NCBI RefSeq assembly: GCF_002843305.1
Contig: NZ_PGSG01000089.1
Location: forward strand, 1 to 64,000
DNA: 64,000 nt
Source of the DNA: Streptomyces barkulensis
GTDB taxonomy: Bacteria > Actinomycetota > Actinomycetes > Streptomycetales > Streptomycetaceae
Direction of reading: 5' to 3'
Below are positions 52,769 through 60,751 of the stretch, in pieces. Each line of letters opens with the position of its first letter. Within the stretch, counting starts at the first letter, position 1. Position numbers and translations under genes: made by a program. The notes under the pieces are model-generated. The model worked only from the letters and a program-made list of their open reading frames with translations, was not told the DNA's origin and searched no databases.

Positions 52769-54387
52769 GCGCGGGCCTCGCCCTGCCCATGGTGGACCTC
52801 GTGGCGCCCGGTGCGGCCTTCGCCCCGCCACCGCCGGTGGAACCGGGCGCCACCCCCCACACCGGGGCGATCCATCCGAACGACACGGCCGGCGAAACGG
52901 CCGCGGACACGGCCGGCGAGGTCTCCGCGCAGCTGGCGGAAGCGGCCGGGGAGGCCCTGCTGCAGGCGGCCGACGCGGCCCTGACCGTACTCGGCACGCT
53001 CAGCGGAGCGCTGCTGGCCGGACGCGCCGCGCTCGCGACCACCCGGGTGCTGGCCTCCGCCGCGGTACGAGCCGCCGGGGAGCAGCGCTGCCTGGAGCGC
53101 CAGGAGGAACTCTCCGCGCTGGCCGCGCAGCAGTGGCGGGACGCGGCGTTCGCCGCCGCCCGGGCCAACGCCCGCAGGACCGCACTGCTGGCACGTGCCT
53201 CACGGGCCGCCCGGACCGCGCCGAGCGACCCTCCGCCGCGTCCCGGCCTGCCACCGCCGCTGAACCCGGCCGGCTCTGCCCTCGGCGACTTCCGCGGCGA
53301 ACTGGCCCGGTTCGAGATGGCGCTGGAGAGCGCCGAGGCGGCGCAGGAGACATGGGAGGCCGAAGCGCTCACGGCCTCGCTGTGCCGTGCGGACGGCGCG
53401 GACGACTGGCAGGACGCCATGCGGGCCCGCCGGGACGCCATGCTGCGGGAGCACCGCGAACGTGCCGCTGCGGCCGGCCGGCGGGACTCGCCGCTCCCGG
53501 TGCCCGTGTCCGCCCCGCCCGGTGACGGGGCGGACACGGCGGCCTTCCGGGAGCGGGGCGCCGACATCCTGGCCGCCCTGGACCCGCGGGCCGATCCACG
53601 GATCGCCGAACTGGTCGCGGAGGCGGTGGGGAACGCCACCCGCCACGCCGCCGCCCACCCGCGCCGCGCCCGCCTCCATCTCAAGGAGGCCCGCAGGTTC
53701 GCCGAGCGCGCGAACGGAAAGGCCCGGCAGCGGCGGCAGGACGAGGAACGCGCGGCCCTGCAGCTCGACTTCCTGACCGCGCCCCTGCCCGAGGACCCGG
53801 AACTGCCCGGCCACGACCCGGAAGCGGAGGACGCCCTGCGAGGCTTCCTGGAGGAGGGCGTCCCGCTCAGTCCCCGGCAACAGGAGACGGTGCGGCAGCG
53901 GGTCGAGGAGCGGCACAGCGCCCTCGAAGCCCTCTACGTACGCGCCCAGTGCGCCGACGTCCTGGCCCGGCTGGCCCGGGACACGGGCGAGGCCGTCCAC
54001 GTCGACCGCCTGGAGAACGGCGGTATGAGGCTGGAGTGGACCCCAGGAGACTGGGACCCGGAGCACTGGCTGAGGGCGACCCTGACGGGAGACGCCTTCC
54101 GCGTCGTCACCATGCGCACCGAGACGGGCGCGGAACGGCTTCCCGGGGAGAAGGCCCTGGACGACCTCCGGTGCGCCCAGGCCCAGGAGCAGCTGGCCCG
54201 GTTCCGGGAACTGGCCCAGGACCTCGGCCTCACCGTGCGGTTCGAGATGGAGCGCACCCACGGCGCGGTGGCCGGCACCCCGGCGGGGCAGGGCGCCGCG
54301 GCCGCCGGCCGCTCCGGCGCGCGCACCCGTCCCGATGAGCGCACCCGCCCCGGGCACCGGACGGTCGACGGCGCCGGCCGGCACTGA
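52765..54387 (+). CDS. Helical hypothetical protein of the kinase operon
   Basis: The 540-residue, Ala/Arg/Glu-rich, largely helical protein has predicted coiled coils (about 110-140, 195-245, 290-350) and a beta-rich C-terminal part with ENGGMRLEWTPGDWDPEHWL. A hydrophobic patch (about 70-90) could be a membrane segment. I do not recognise it. Its ATG overlaps the kinase stop by four bases. It may be a kinase substrate or a substrate-delivery adaptor for the AAA+ protein. Confidence 0.65.
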   Translation: MSAGLALPMVDLVAPGAAFAPPPPVEPGATPHTGAIHPNDTAGETAADTAGEVSAQLAEAAGEALLQAADAALTVLGTLSGALLAGRAALATTRVLASAAVRAAGEQRCLERQEELSALAAQQWRDAAFAAARANARRTALLARASRAARTAPSDPPPRPGLPPPLNPAGSALGDFRGELARFEMALESAEAAQETWEAEALTASLCRADGADDWQDAMRARRDAMLREHRERAAAAGRRDSPLPVPVSAPPGDGADTAAFRERGADILAALDPRADPRIAELVAEAVGNATRHAAAHPRRARLHLKEARRFAERANGKARQRRQDEERAALQLDFLTAPLPEDPELPGHDPEAEDALRGFLEEGVPLSPRQQETVRQRVEERHSALEALYVRAQCADVLARLARDTGEAVHVDRLENGGMRLEWTPGDWDPEHWLRATLTGDAFRVVTMRTETGAERLPGEKALDDLRCAQAQEQLARFRELAQDLGLTVRFEMERTHGAVAGTPAGQGAAAAGRSGARTRPDERTRPGHRTVDGAGRH

Positions 54388-54420
54388 CCACCTGCGCCCC
54401 GACCCCCGGAAGGACTCGCG

Positions 54421-56415
54421 ATGGGATCCGCGCAACTGCACAAGGGCGACCGGCACCCGCTGTTCGTCGAGGAACTGACCGGCACACTCAGCGTGCACGC
54501 GCAGTACGTGCTGCACGGCAACATCCACGACCTCCACCTGGTGCACAGGAACGGCCGGGACCACCACCGTCCGCTCCTGGAGGTGCTGTGGAACCCGCTG
54601 CACCGGCTGGGCTACCAGGTATTGGTGGCCTGCGACCAGATCCACGGCTTCCGCCTGATGTACGCGGACCCCGAGGTGGCGGAGGCGGCGCGGACCCTGC
54701 TGCAGCCCTGCGAGTTCCCCGGCACGAACCCCGCTCAGCAGCGGAAGGCGGTCGAGCAGTTGCGGGAGATCGCCTCGGGCTGGGCGGAGAAGCGCGGCAA
54801 GGCCCGTCCCGACCACGTCGAACTGCCGCCGCTGCGTGTGGTGCTGGTGGTCGAGCACGCCTCACGCCTGGTACAGGACGTCACTCGGCTCACCGCCGAC
54901 GAACGGGACTTCTTCCTGGCCTGCCTGCAACTGGCCGACCGGGTGCGGCCGGTGCCGTCCCCGGGGGCCGTCCCCGGGGGGCGGCCCGCCACCGCTGTGT
55001 TCAACCCCGTGATCTGGCTGGCCGAGGGGGAGCGGGATCTCCCCGGCTGGCTGGTCGCCGGCAGTGAACGGATCCGCGCGGTGGCCGTCCCGGAACCCGA
55101 CGCGGACGAGCGGCTGCGGATGGCCCGCCGACTCCTGCAGGACGACCGGGAGCGGACCGCCCCCACCTCGTTCCGGGCCGGCGTGCTGACCCCGAAGGAC
55201 GAGGAGGCCGTGGGGGCCTTCGCCCGGGCGGCCGCGGGCATGACGCTGATGGCCATGCGCGAGAGCGCCGGCCTGGCGGCGGCGCGCGGCATCCCCTTCG
55301 GCTCGATGCCCGACGCGGTCCGGATCTACCGGCTCGGGGTGGAGAAGAACCCCTGGAGCCGCCAGGAGATCCGGCAGCGCGTCCTGAGGGGGGAGGACCC
55401 GGACGAGGAGAGGTCCGTCTCCCGGCGGGTGCTCGGCCAGGAGGCCGCCGTGTCGATGACCCTGGACATCCTCAAACGCGCCGCGCTGGGGCTTTCCGGC
55501 GCCCAGGCGACCAGCCCCGGGCACCGCCCCCGCGGAGTGCTCTTCTTCGCGGGCCCCACGGGCACCGGCAAGACCGAACTGGCCAAGGCCGTCGCCTCCG
55601 TCCTCTTCGACAGCGACCAGGCGTACCTGCGCTTCGACATGAGCGAGTTCTCCTCCGCGCACGCCGCCGACCGGCTCGTCGGAGCGCCGCCGGGGTACGT
55701 CGGATACGAGGCGGGCGGGGAACTGACGGCGGCGGTGCGGCAGAACCCGTTCCGCGTCATCCTCTTCGACGAGATCGAGAAGGCGGACAAGGGCGTGCTC
55801 GACAAGTTCCTCCAGGTCCTGGAGGACGGCCGGCTCACGGACGGCCAGGGCGTCACCACCTACTTCAGCGAGTGCGTCCTGATCTTCACCTCCAACCTGG
55901 GCGTGCAGCGCACCGATCCGGAGACCCAGGCACGGCAGTGGATCGTCACCCCCGGCACGCCCTACCCCGAACTCGAGGCGACGGTCAGGAAGAACGTCAA
56001 GGAGCACTTCGAGCAGGTCATCGGCCGTCCGGAGCTGATGAACCGCATCGGCGGCAACGTGGTCGTCTTCAACTTCATCTCACCCGAGGTGGCGGAGAAG
56101 ATCTTCGACCTGCAGACGCGGAACATCCGGCGGCAGCTGGCGGCCGGGCACCGCGTCGACCTCGAACTCACGGACGACGCGCGCGCCACCCTCCTCGGCC
56201 ACTGCACGGCGGACCAGTGGAACGGAGGACGGGGCATCGGCATGGTGCTGGAGACCCATCTGATCAACCCGCTGGCCCGGGTCCTGTTCGCCGCGCCCGA
56301 CCTCGCTCCGGGCACGACCGTCCTGGTCTCCGGCGTCAAGCAGGCCGCGGACGGCCGCGTCGAACTCGTCGTCGACTTCGAGAAGGGGGCGGCGGGCGTT
56401 GGGCGTTCACTCTGA
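54421..56415 (+). CDS. Clp/Hsp100-like AAA+ ATPase
   Basis: The 664-residue protein has a C-terminal AAA+ module of the ClpA/ClpB D2 type: Walker A GPTGTGKTE (378-386, Lys384), pore loop GAPPGYVGYEAGG, Walker B VILFDEIEKA (Asp450, Glu451), sensor-1 IFTSNLG, and a C-terminal small domain. The N-terminal 300 residues look like a degenerate AAA module without Walker A. I see no IGF/IGL-type ClpP-docking tripeptide, so remodelling rather than degradation is likely. It lies between the helical protein and the FHA protein in the kinase operon. Confidence 0.88.
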   Translation: MGSAQLHKGDRHPLFVEELTGTLSVHAQYVLHGNIHDLHLVHRNGRDHHRPLLEVLWNPLHRLGYQVLVACDQIHGFRLMYADPEVAEAARTLLQPCEFPGTNPAQQRKAVEQLREIASGWAEKRGKARPDHVELPPLRVVLVVEHASRLVQDVTRLTADERDFFLACLQLADRVRPVPSPGAVPGGRPATAVFNPVIWLAEGERDLPGWLVAGSERIRAVAVPEPDADERLRMARRLLQDDRERTAPTSFRAGVLTPKDEEAVGAFARAAAGMTLMAMRESAGLAAARGIPFGSMPDAVRIYRLGVEKNPWSRQEIRQRVLRGEDPDEERSVSRRVLGQEAAVSMTLDILKRAALGLSGAQATSPGHRPRGVLFFAGPTGTGKTELAKAVASVLFDSDQAYLRFDMSEFSSAHAADRLVGAPPGYVGYEAGGELTAAVRQNPFRVILFDEIEKADKGVLDKFLQVLEDGRLTDGQGVTTYFSECVLIFTSNLGVQRTDPETQARQWIVTPGTPYPELEATVRKNVKEHFEQVIGRPELMNRIGGNVVVFNFISPEVAEKIFDLQTRNIRRQLAAGHRVDLELTDDARATLLGHCTADQWNGGRGIGMVLETHLINPLARVLFAAPDLAPGTTVLVSGVKQAADGRVELVVDFEKGAAGVGRSL

Positions 56416-57073
56416 CGGGGACCGGGACTGGATCCCCGTCCCGCTCGACGGTACGGCGCCCCGCCGCGCCGGTCCCGTCCTCCCCTCCTGCCCGCACTGC
56501 GCCGGGCCCCTGCCCGGAGTGCTCTCCGCCTGTCCGTCGTGCGGCGCCCGCACCGACGGCGGTGACCGCCCCGCGGCGGCGCGGCCGGCCGGTGGCGGAC
56601 TGCGGCTGGTCTTCCGGGGCATGGGACGGCATCTGGACGTCGGGAGGGGAGAGACGGTGCGTCTGGGCCGCAGTGAGGAGTGGGCGCCGAGGGCGTTTGG
56701 CATCCTCGCGGAGGAGACCACGGTCTCGGGGCGGCACGCGTGCGTCGAGCACGCCGAGGACGGCACCGCCTGGGTGACCGAGGTGAGGGAGGGGGCCAGC
56801 AACGGCACCCTGGTCAACGGCCGGGTGCTGGTTCCGGGAGTCCGGGAGCGGCTGAGCGAGGGGGACACGGTGGGACTCGGCCCCCGGGTCGGCTTCCTGG
56901 TCCGGGGTCTCGCTCCGCGGCCGGGCGCCGCCGGGGAGGAGCGACCGCGGGATCTCGGTGTTCCCGGGGGAGACCAGGGGGATGCCCGGTCCTCCGGCGT
57001 GACGCACACCACGACGCACACCACGACGCACACCCACACCGAGCTCGACTCCGATGGATGGATCCGGTTCTGA
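56399..57073 (+). CDS. Zinc-ribbon/FHA-domain protein with Thr/His repeat tail
   Basis: The 224-residue protein has an N-terminal zinc ribbon (CPHCAGPLPGVLSACPSCG), an FHA domain (LGRSEEWAPRAFGIL, TVSGRHACVE, SNGTLVNGR), a linker, and a tail of repeated THTT units. FHA domains bind phosphothreonine, so it is the natural reader for the operon's kinase. It starts at TTG 56399, within the last codons of the AAA+ gene. The tail is encoded by a 12-bp tandem repeat (57001-57036) and offers many threonines. Confidence 0.88.
   Translation: MGVHSDGDRDWIPVPLDGTAPRRAGPVLPSCPHCAGPLPGVLSACPSCGARTDGGDRPAAARPAGGGLRLVFRGMGRHLDVGRGETVRLGRSEEWAPRAFGILAEETTVSGRHACVEHAEDGTAWVTEVREGASNGTLVNGRVLVPGVRERLSEGDTVGLGPRVGFLVRGLAPRPGAAGEERPRDLGVPGGDQGDARSSGVTHTTTHTTTHTHTELDSDGWIRF
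57001..57036 (+). repeat. 12-bp tandem repeat in FHA-protein tail
   Basis: Three units of 12 bp (57001-57012, 57013-57024 identical; 57025-57036 with one or two changes). In frame, they encode alternating Thr and His. Confidence 0.85.
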
Positions 57074-57111
57074 GCAACCGTTTGTCGAACGTCTTCTCCT
57101 CGTTCCTTCTA

Positions 57112-57155
57112 TTGACCTGTCAGGTGCGCGCTCTTAGCGTGGCAAGCGCTTTCTT
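57112..57155 (+). promoter_or_regulatory. Promoter with LacI-family operator
   Basis: TTGACC (57112-57117) and TAGCGT (57135-57140) are 17 bp apart, a good -35/-10 pair for the main sigma factor. Immediately downstream, AAGCGCTT (57144-57151) with matching flanks is the core of LacI/GalR-family operators. Its position at the start of transcription fits repression of the secreted lyase gene by a sugar-responsive regulator. Confidence 0.65.
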
Positions 57156-57224
57156 CCTCTCGTGTCGAAAGCCACACCGCCATGCCTGCCGAGCAGGTGC
57201 CCCCCACGGAAGGGCGATGTCCCG

Positions 57225-58814
57225 ATGAGACCGAGAACCCCGCTGTCCTTACTGGCCTGCGCCACCCTGGCGGCCGGCGTCGCCGTGGCACTGCCCGGCG
57301 CCACGGCGACGGCCGCGCCGGTCCGCCACGAGGCCGAGCACGCCCCCGCCACCTGCGACGGCACCATCGACTCCGAACACGCCGGCTACTCCGGAACGGG
57401 CTTCTGCAACGGCCGGAACGCCGTGGGCGCGGCCGCCCAGTTCACGGTGGACGCCACGCAGGCCGGCACCGCGACGCTGTCGGTCCGCTTCGCCAACGGA
57501 ACCGCCGCCGCACGGACCGCGGACATCGCGGTGAACGGCTCGGTGGTCGCGGCGGCGTCGTTCGAGAGCACCGGTGTATGGGACGGATGGACGACGAAGA
57601 CGCTCACGGTGCCGGTGAGACAGGGCGGCAACACCATCCGGCTCAGCCCCACCGGTACGGATGGTCTGCCCAACATCGACTACCTCGACGCCGAGGTGGA
57701 CGGCACCGGTACCACACCGCCGCCCTCGGGATCGGTGCTGCACGTGGCGCCGAACGGCAGCGCCGACGCCTCCGGGACGGAGGCCGACCCGACGACGCTC
57801 ACCTCGGCGATCAGCCGCGTCACCCCCGGCGGGACGATCCGTCTGCGCGGCGGCACCTACCGCTTCTCGCGGACGGTCGCCATCCCGCGGGGCAACGACG
57901 GCACACCGGGCGACCGCACGGAACTGTCCGCCTACCCGGGCGAGACGCCGGTGCTGGACTTCTCGGCGCAGAGTGAGAGCTCGTCCAACCGCGGACTCGC
58001 CGTCAACGGGTCGTACTGGCACGTCAAGGGCCTCGTCGTCCAGCGGGCCGGCGACAACGGGATCTTCGTCGGCGGCAGCCACAACGTCATCGAGCGCACG
58101 GTGACGCGCTTCAACCGCGACACGGGTCTGCAGCTCTCGCGGATGTCCTCCTCGACCCCCCGCGACCAGTGGCCCTCCCACAACCTCGTCCTGAGCGCGC
58201 AGTCGCACGACAACGCCGACTCCGACGGCGAGGACGCCGACGGCTTCGCCGCGAAGCTCACCTCCGGCCCCGGGAACGTCTTCCGCCACGCGGTGGCCCA
58301 CAACAACATCGACGACGGCTGGGACCTCTACACCAAGGACGAGACCGGGCCCATCGGCGCGGTGACCATCGAGGACTCCCTCGCCTACGAGAACGGCACC
58401 CTCAGCGACGGCACCCAGAACTCCAGCGGCGACCGCAACGGCTACAAGCTCGGCGGCGAGGACATCGGGGTCGACCACGTCATCCGGCGCAGCATCGCCT
58501 ACGACAACGGCAAGCACGGGTTCACCTACAACAGGAACCCCGGCACGATGACGATGTCGGACAACATCAGCATCGACAACGCCCAGCGCAACTACTCCTT
58601 CGACGCCGGCACCTCGGTGTTCCGGAACAACGTCTCGTGCCGCAGCGGCAGCGGGTCCAACGACAAGACCGTCGGCGACGCCGACGGCTCGAACCAGTTC
58701 TGGTCCGGCTCGAACGGCTCCCGGTGCTCCTCGTACGCCGGTGCCATGAGCTGGTCCTTCGCCTCCGACGGGCGCCTGGTCGTGTCCTTCGGCGGCAGGA
58801 CGGCGATGCCGTGA
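57225..58814 (+). CDS. Secreted CBM35 / right-handed beta-helix pectate-lyase-like protein
   Basis: The 529-residue protein has a signal peptide (MRPRTPLSLLACATLAAGVA, cleavage near TATAA), a CBM35-like sugar-binding domain (about 35-160, HEAEHAPATCDGTI, then PNIDYLDAEV), and a right-handed parallel beta-helix (about 175-500). The beta-helix has repeated turns such as YWHVKGLVVQRAGDNGIFVGG and DADGFAAK, as in family-9 pectate lyases, where Asp residues bind calcium and a lysine acts as base. It would cleave polygalacturonate outside the cell. A LacI-type operator lies upstream. Confidence 0.88.
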   Translation: MRPRTPLSLLACATLAAGVAVALPGATATAAPVRHEAEHAPATCDGTIDSEHAGYSGTGFCNGRNAVGAAAQFTVDATQAGTATLSVRFANGTAAARTADIAVNGSVVAAASFESTGVWDGWTTKTLTVPVRQGGNTIRLSPTGTDGLPNIDYLDAEVDGTGTTPPPSGSVLHVAPNGSADASGTEADPTTLTSAISRVTPGGTIRLRGGTYRFSRTVAIPRGNDGTPGDRTELSAYPGETPVLDFSAQSESSSNRGLAVNGSYWHVKGLVVQRAGDNGIFVGGSHNVIERTVTRFNRDTGLQLSRMSSSTPRDQWPSHNLVLSAQSHDNADSDGEDADGFAAKLTSGPGNVFRHAVAHNNIDDGWDLYTKDETGPIGAVTIEDSLAYENGTLSDGTQNSSGDRNGYKLGGEDIGVDHVIRRSIAYDNGKHGFTYNRNPGTMTMSDNISIDNAQRNYSFDAGTSVFRNNVSCRSGSGSNDKTVGDADGSNQFWSGSNGSRCSSYAGAMSWSFASDGRLVVSFGGRTAMP

Positions 58815-58875
58815 CCGCTGCCCGCCGGCCCGTCGGCCGGGTGGGGTGAGCCGGCAGCCCCCACCGGCGGAACCC

Positions 58876-58950
58876 TGCGGCAGGCCGTACGCGCACGGCC
58901 TGCCGCACAGCCTGCCGCACGGCGGCGTCCCTCCGGGCAGGGACGCCGCC
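58876..58950. terminator. Two tandem terminator hairpins
   Basis: A 13-bp stem (58876-58888 with 58895-58907) is followed by an 11-bp stem (58921-58931 with 58940-58950), between the convergent lyase and DsbA-like genes. Confidence 0.75.
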
Positions 58951-58967
58951 CGCGGCCGGCCGCGTCC

Positions 58968-59924
58968 TCAGCCGTCCGCGGCGGCCGCCAGCCGCAGATG
59001 GGGGCGGGCCTCCTCGTCGCGGCCCTGGCGCTCCAGAGTGCGTCCGTACAGCATCCGCAGGTACAGATCGCCCGGGAACTCCTCGACCAGGGACTCCAGG
59101 ACGGCCCCGGCCCGGTTCAGCTGGGCGGAGGCGAAGTAGGCCCGGGCGGCCAGCAGCCGGACCCCGCGGTCCTCGCCGAACTCCTCCAGCAGCGGACGCA
59201 GCATCACCAGGGCTCCCAGCGGGTCGTGCCGGTCCATGAGCGACTCGGCCCACCGCATCCGTTCGACCTCGGCGGGAACGGGGCGCTCGCGCCCGCCGCC
59301 GCGCAGGAAGTCCGCGATCGCCTCCGGCGACTGGGCGCCCGCCAGGGCCCGGCCGCCCACGACGAGGGTGGGCGAGGTGCGCACCCTCCGGGCCCTGCCC
59401 TGGAGCAGCAGCTCGCGCACGAGGTCCTCGCCCGCGTCGCCGTCCAGCAGTCTCGCGCCGAGGGGGAAGCCGGCCGCCGCGGCCACCTCGCCGAGGACCG
59501 CCCGGTCGCCGATGTCCAGGCCCTCGACGAAGTTCGCGCGCATCACGCCCTCGGCCACGGCGTCCTGCGCGGACGGGCCACCGTGCTCGTGGGCCAGGGC
59601 GATGAGCCGGTGGGCGTCGTGGCTGCTGACGCGCCATCTGGAGCCCCAGGTCGGCCCCAGGCCCTCGCGGGCGGCCACCTGCGAGACCCGCGCCCGGTTC
59701 CGCTCCGGGGACAGCCCCGGTGCGCAGGCGCGCAGCGCCTCGTCCACGAGGGGGTCGCGCAGTGCCTCCTCCAGCGGAACGGCCCGGGCCGGAGCGGTCG
59801 GGTCGATCCGGAAGGGCCGCCAGACGACCTCCGCGTCGCTCCGGCCTGCCAGCGCACGCTCCAGGCGCCGCTTGCCGATGTACGCCCACGCGCAGACGAC
59901 GTCTGCCCAGATCTCGATTCGCAT
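58968..59924 (-). CDS. DsbA/FrnE-like protein with C-terminal TPR
   Basis: The 318-residue protein begins as a FrnE-type DsbA oxidoreductase (MRIEIWADVVCAWAYIGKRR, later TWGSRWRVSSHDAHRL and TSPTLVVGGRALAGA), followed by a C-terminal TPR-like region (about 225-315). The usual CxxC is reduced to a single cysteine (CAWA). It therefore cannot form the standard disulfide and may work as a glutathione-transferase-like isomerase or not as a redox enzyme. It is divergent from a TetR gene with a palindromic operator between. Confidence 0.85.
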   Translation of the reverse strand: MRIEIWADVVCAWAYIGKRRLERALAGRSDAEVVWRPFRIDPTAPARAVPLEEALRDPLVDEALRACAPGLSPERNRARVSQVAAREGLGPTWGSRWRVSSHDAHRLIALAHEHGGPSAQDAVAEGVMRANFVEGLDIGDRAVLGEVAAAAGFPLGARLLDGDAGEDLVRELLLQGRARRVRTSPTLVVGGRALAGAQSPEAIADFLRGGGRERPVPAEVERMRWAESLMDRHDPLGALVMLRPLLEEFGEDRGVRLLAARAYFASAQLNRAGAVLESLVEEFPGDLYLRMLYGRTLERQGRDEEARPHLRLAAAADG

Positions 59925-59951
59925 GCCGCAAGGCTAGCCGACAGCAGTCAT

Positions 59952-59973
59952 CTAAGCAACGTGTGTTGTTTAG
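59952..59973. promoter_or_regulatory. TetR-type operator
   Basis: CTAAGCAAC (59952-59960) and GTTGTTTAG (59965-59973) form an inverted repeat matching at 8 of 9 positions with a 4-bp centre. It lies 28 bp from the DsbA-like start codon in an otherwise GC-rich gap. It is very probably the site for the divergent TetR regulator. Confidence 0.65.
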
Positions 59974-60067
59974 TCGGCTCCGGATTCGGTTCCGGCTCCG
60001 GCTCCGGAAGCGGGCCCGGCCACTGGGCGGCACAAGTCGCTTAAGCGCCGCTTGTCGCTCGATCGAT

Positions 60068-60712
60068 ATGCTGGCGGGCATGCCGAAGCAGAGGACGCTC
60101 CCCGCCGACCGTGTGGACCCTCGTGTGCTGCGGACCCGCGCCCTGCTGCGGGAGGCGGCGCTGGCGATCGCCGCGGAACGGGATGTCGAATCCATGACCA
60201 TCGCCGACATCGCGGAACGCGCCACGGTCAACCGCGCGACCGTCTACCAGCACTACCGGGACCGGGACGCCCTGCTTCTGGACGCCATGGAGGAGGAGGT
60301 CGGCCGGCTCGCCCGCGCGGCCGCCCGGTGCCCGCTCACGCATCCGGCGCAGTGCACCCCGGGCGAGCTGGCGGAACTGTTCCGCCACGTGGAGACGAAC
60401 GCGACCCTGTACCGGCGGATGCTCGGCCCCGGGGGGTCCGCGCGTTTCGTCAACCGGCTCAGGGAACTGCTGGCCGAGGAGGTGGCGGCCCAGCTGGGCG
60501 CGGCCGGCGGCGACGGCGGGGACGGCGGGGACGGGCGCGGGGCCACCGCGCTGCTGGAACTGCGCGCCCACTACCTGGCCGGGGCGTTCGTCGGGGTGTT
60601 CACCCGCTGGGTCGCCATGACCGGCGGGCCCACGGCGGAGCAGGCCGCCGAGGAAGTGTGGGGACTCCTGCGCGGGGCCTCCCCCGACCGCGGTGCCGCG
60701 GGCCCGCAGTAG
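60068..60712 (+). CDS. TetR-family transcriptional regulator
   Basis: The 214-residue protein has the TetR HTH (LREAALAIAAERDVESMTIA, then DIAERATVNRATVYQHYRDR) and a helical C-terminal ligand domain with a short Gly/Asp insert. It is divergent from the DsbA-like gene and probably represses both. No ribosome site precedes ATG 60068; ATG 60080 is the alternative, and the transcript may be leaderless. A hairpin follows the gene. Confidence 0.9.
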   Translation: MLAGMPKQRTLPADRVDPRVLRTRALLREAALAIAAERDVESMTIADIAERATVNRATVYQHYRDRDALLLDAMEEEVGRLARAAARCPLTHPAQCTPGELAELFRHVETNATLYRRMLGPGGSARFVNRLRELLAEEVAAQLGAAGGDGGDGGDGRGATALLELRAHYLAGAFVGVFTRWVAMTGGPTAEQAAEEVWGLLRGASPDRGAAGPQ

Positions 60713-60740
60713 ACGCTCCCGGCGCCGCAGCCGGGAGCGT
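60713..60740. terminator. Bidirectional terminator
   Basis: Perfect 11-bp stem (60713-60723 with 60730-60740) with a 6-nt loop between the convergent TetR and flavoprotein genes; it begins within the TetR stop region. Confidence 0.7.
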
Positions 60741-60751
60741 TCGGCGGCCGG

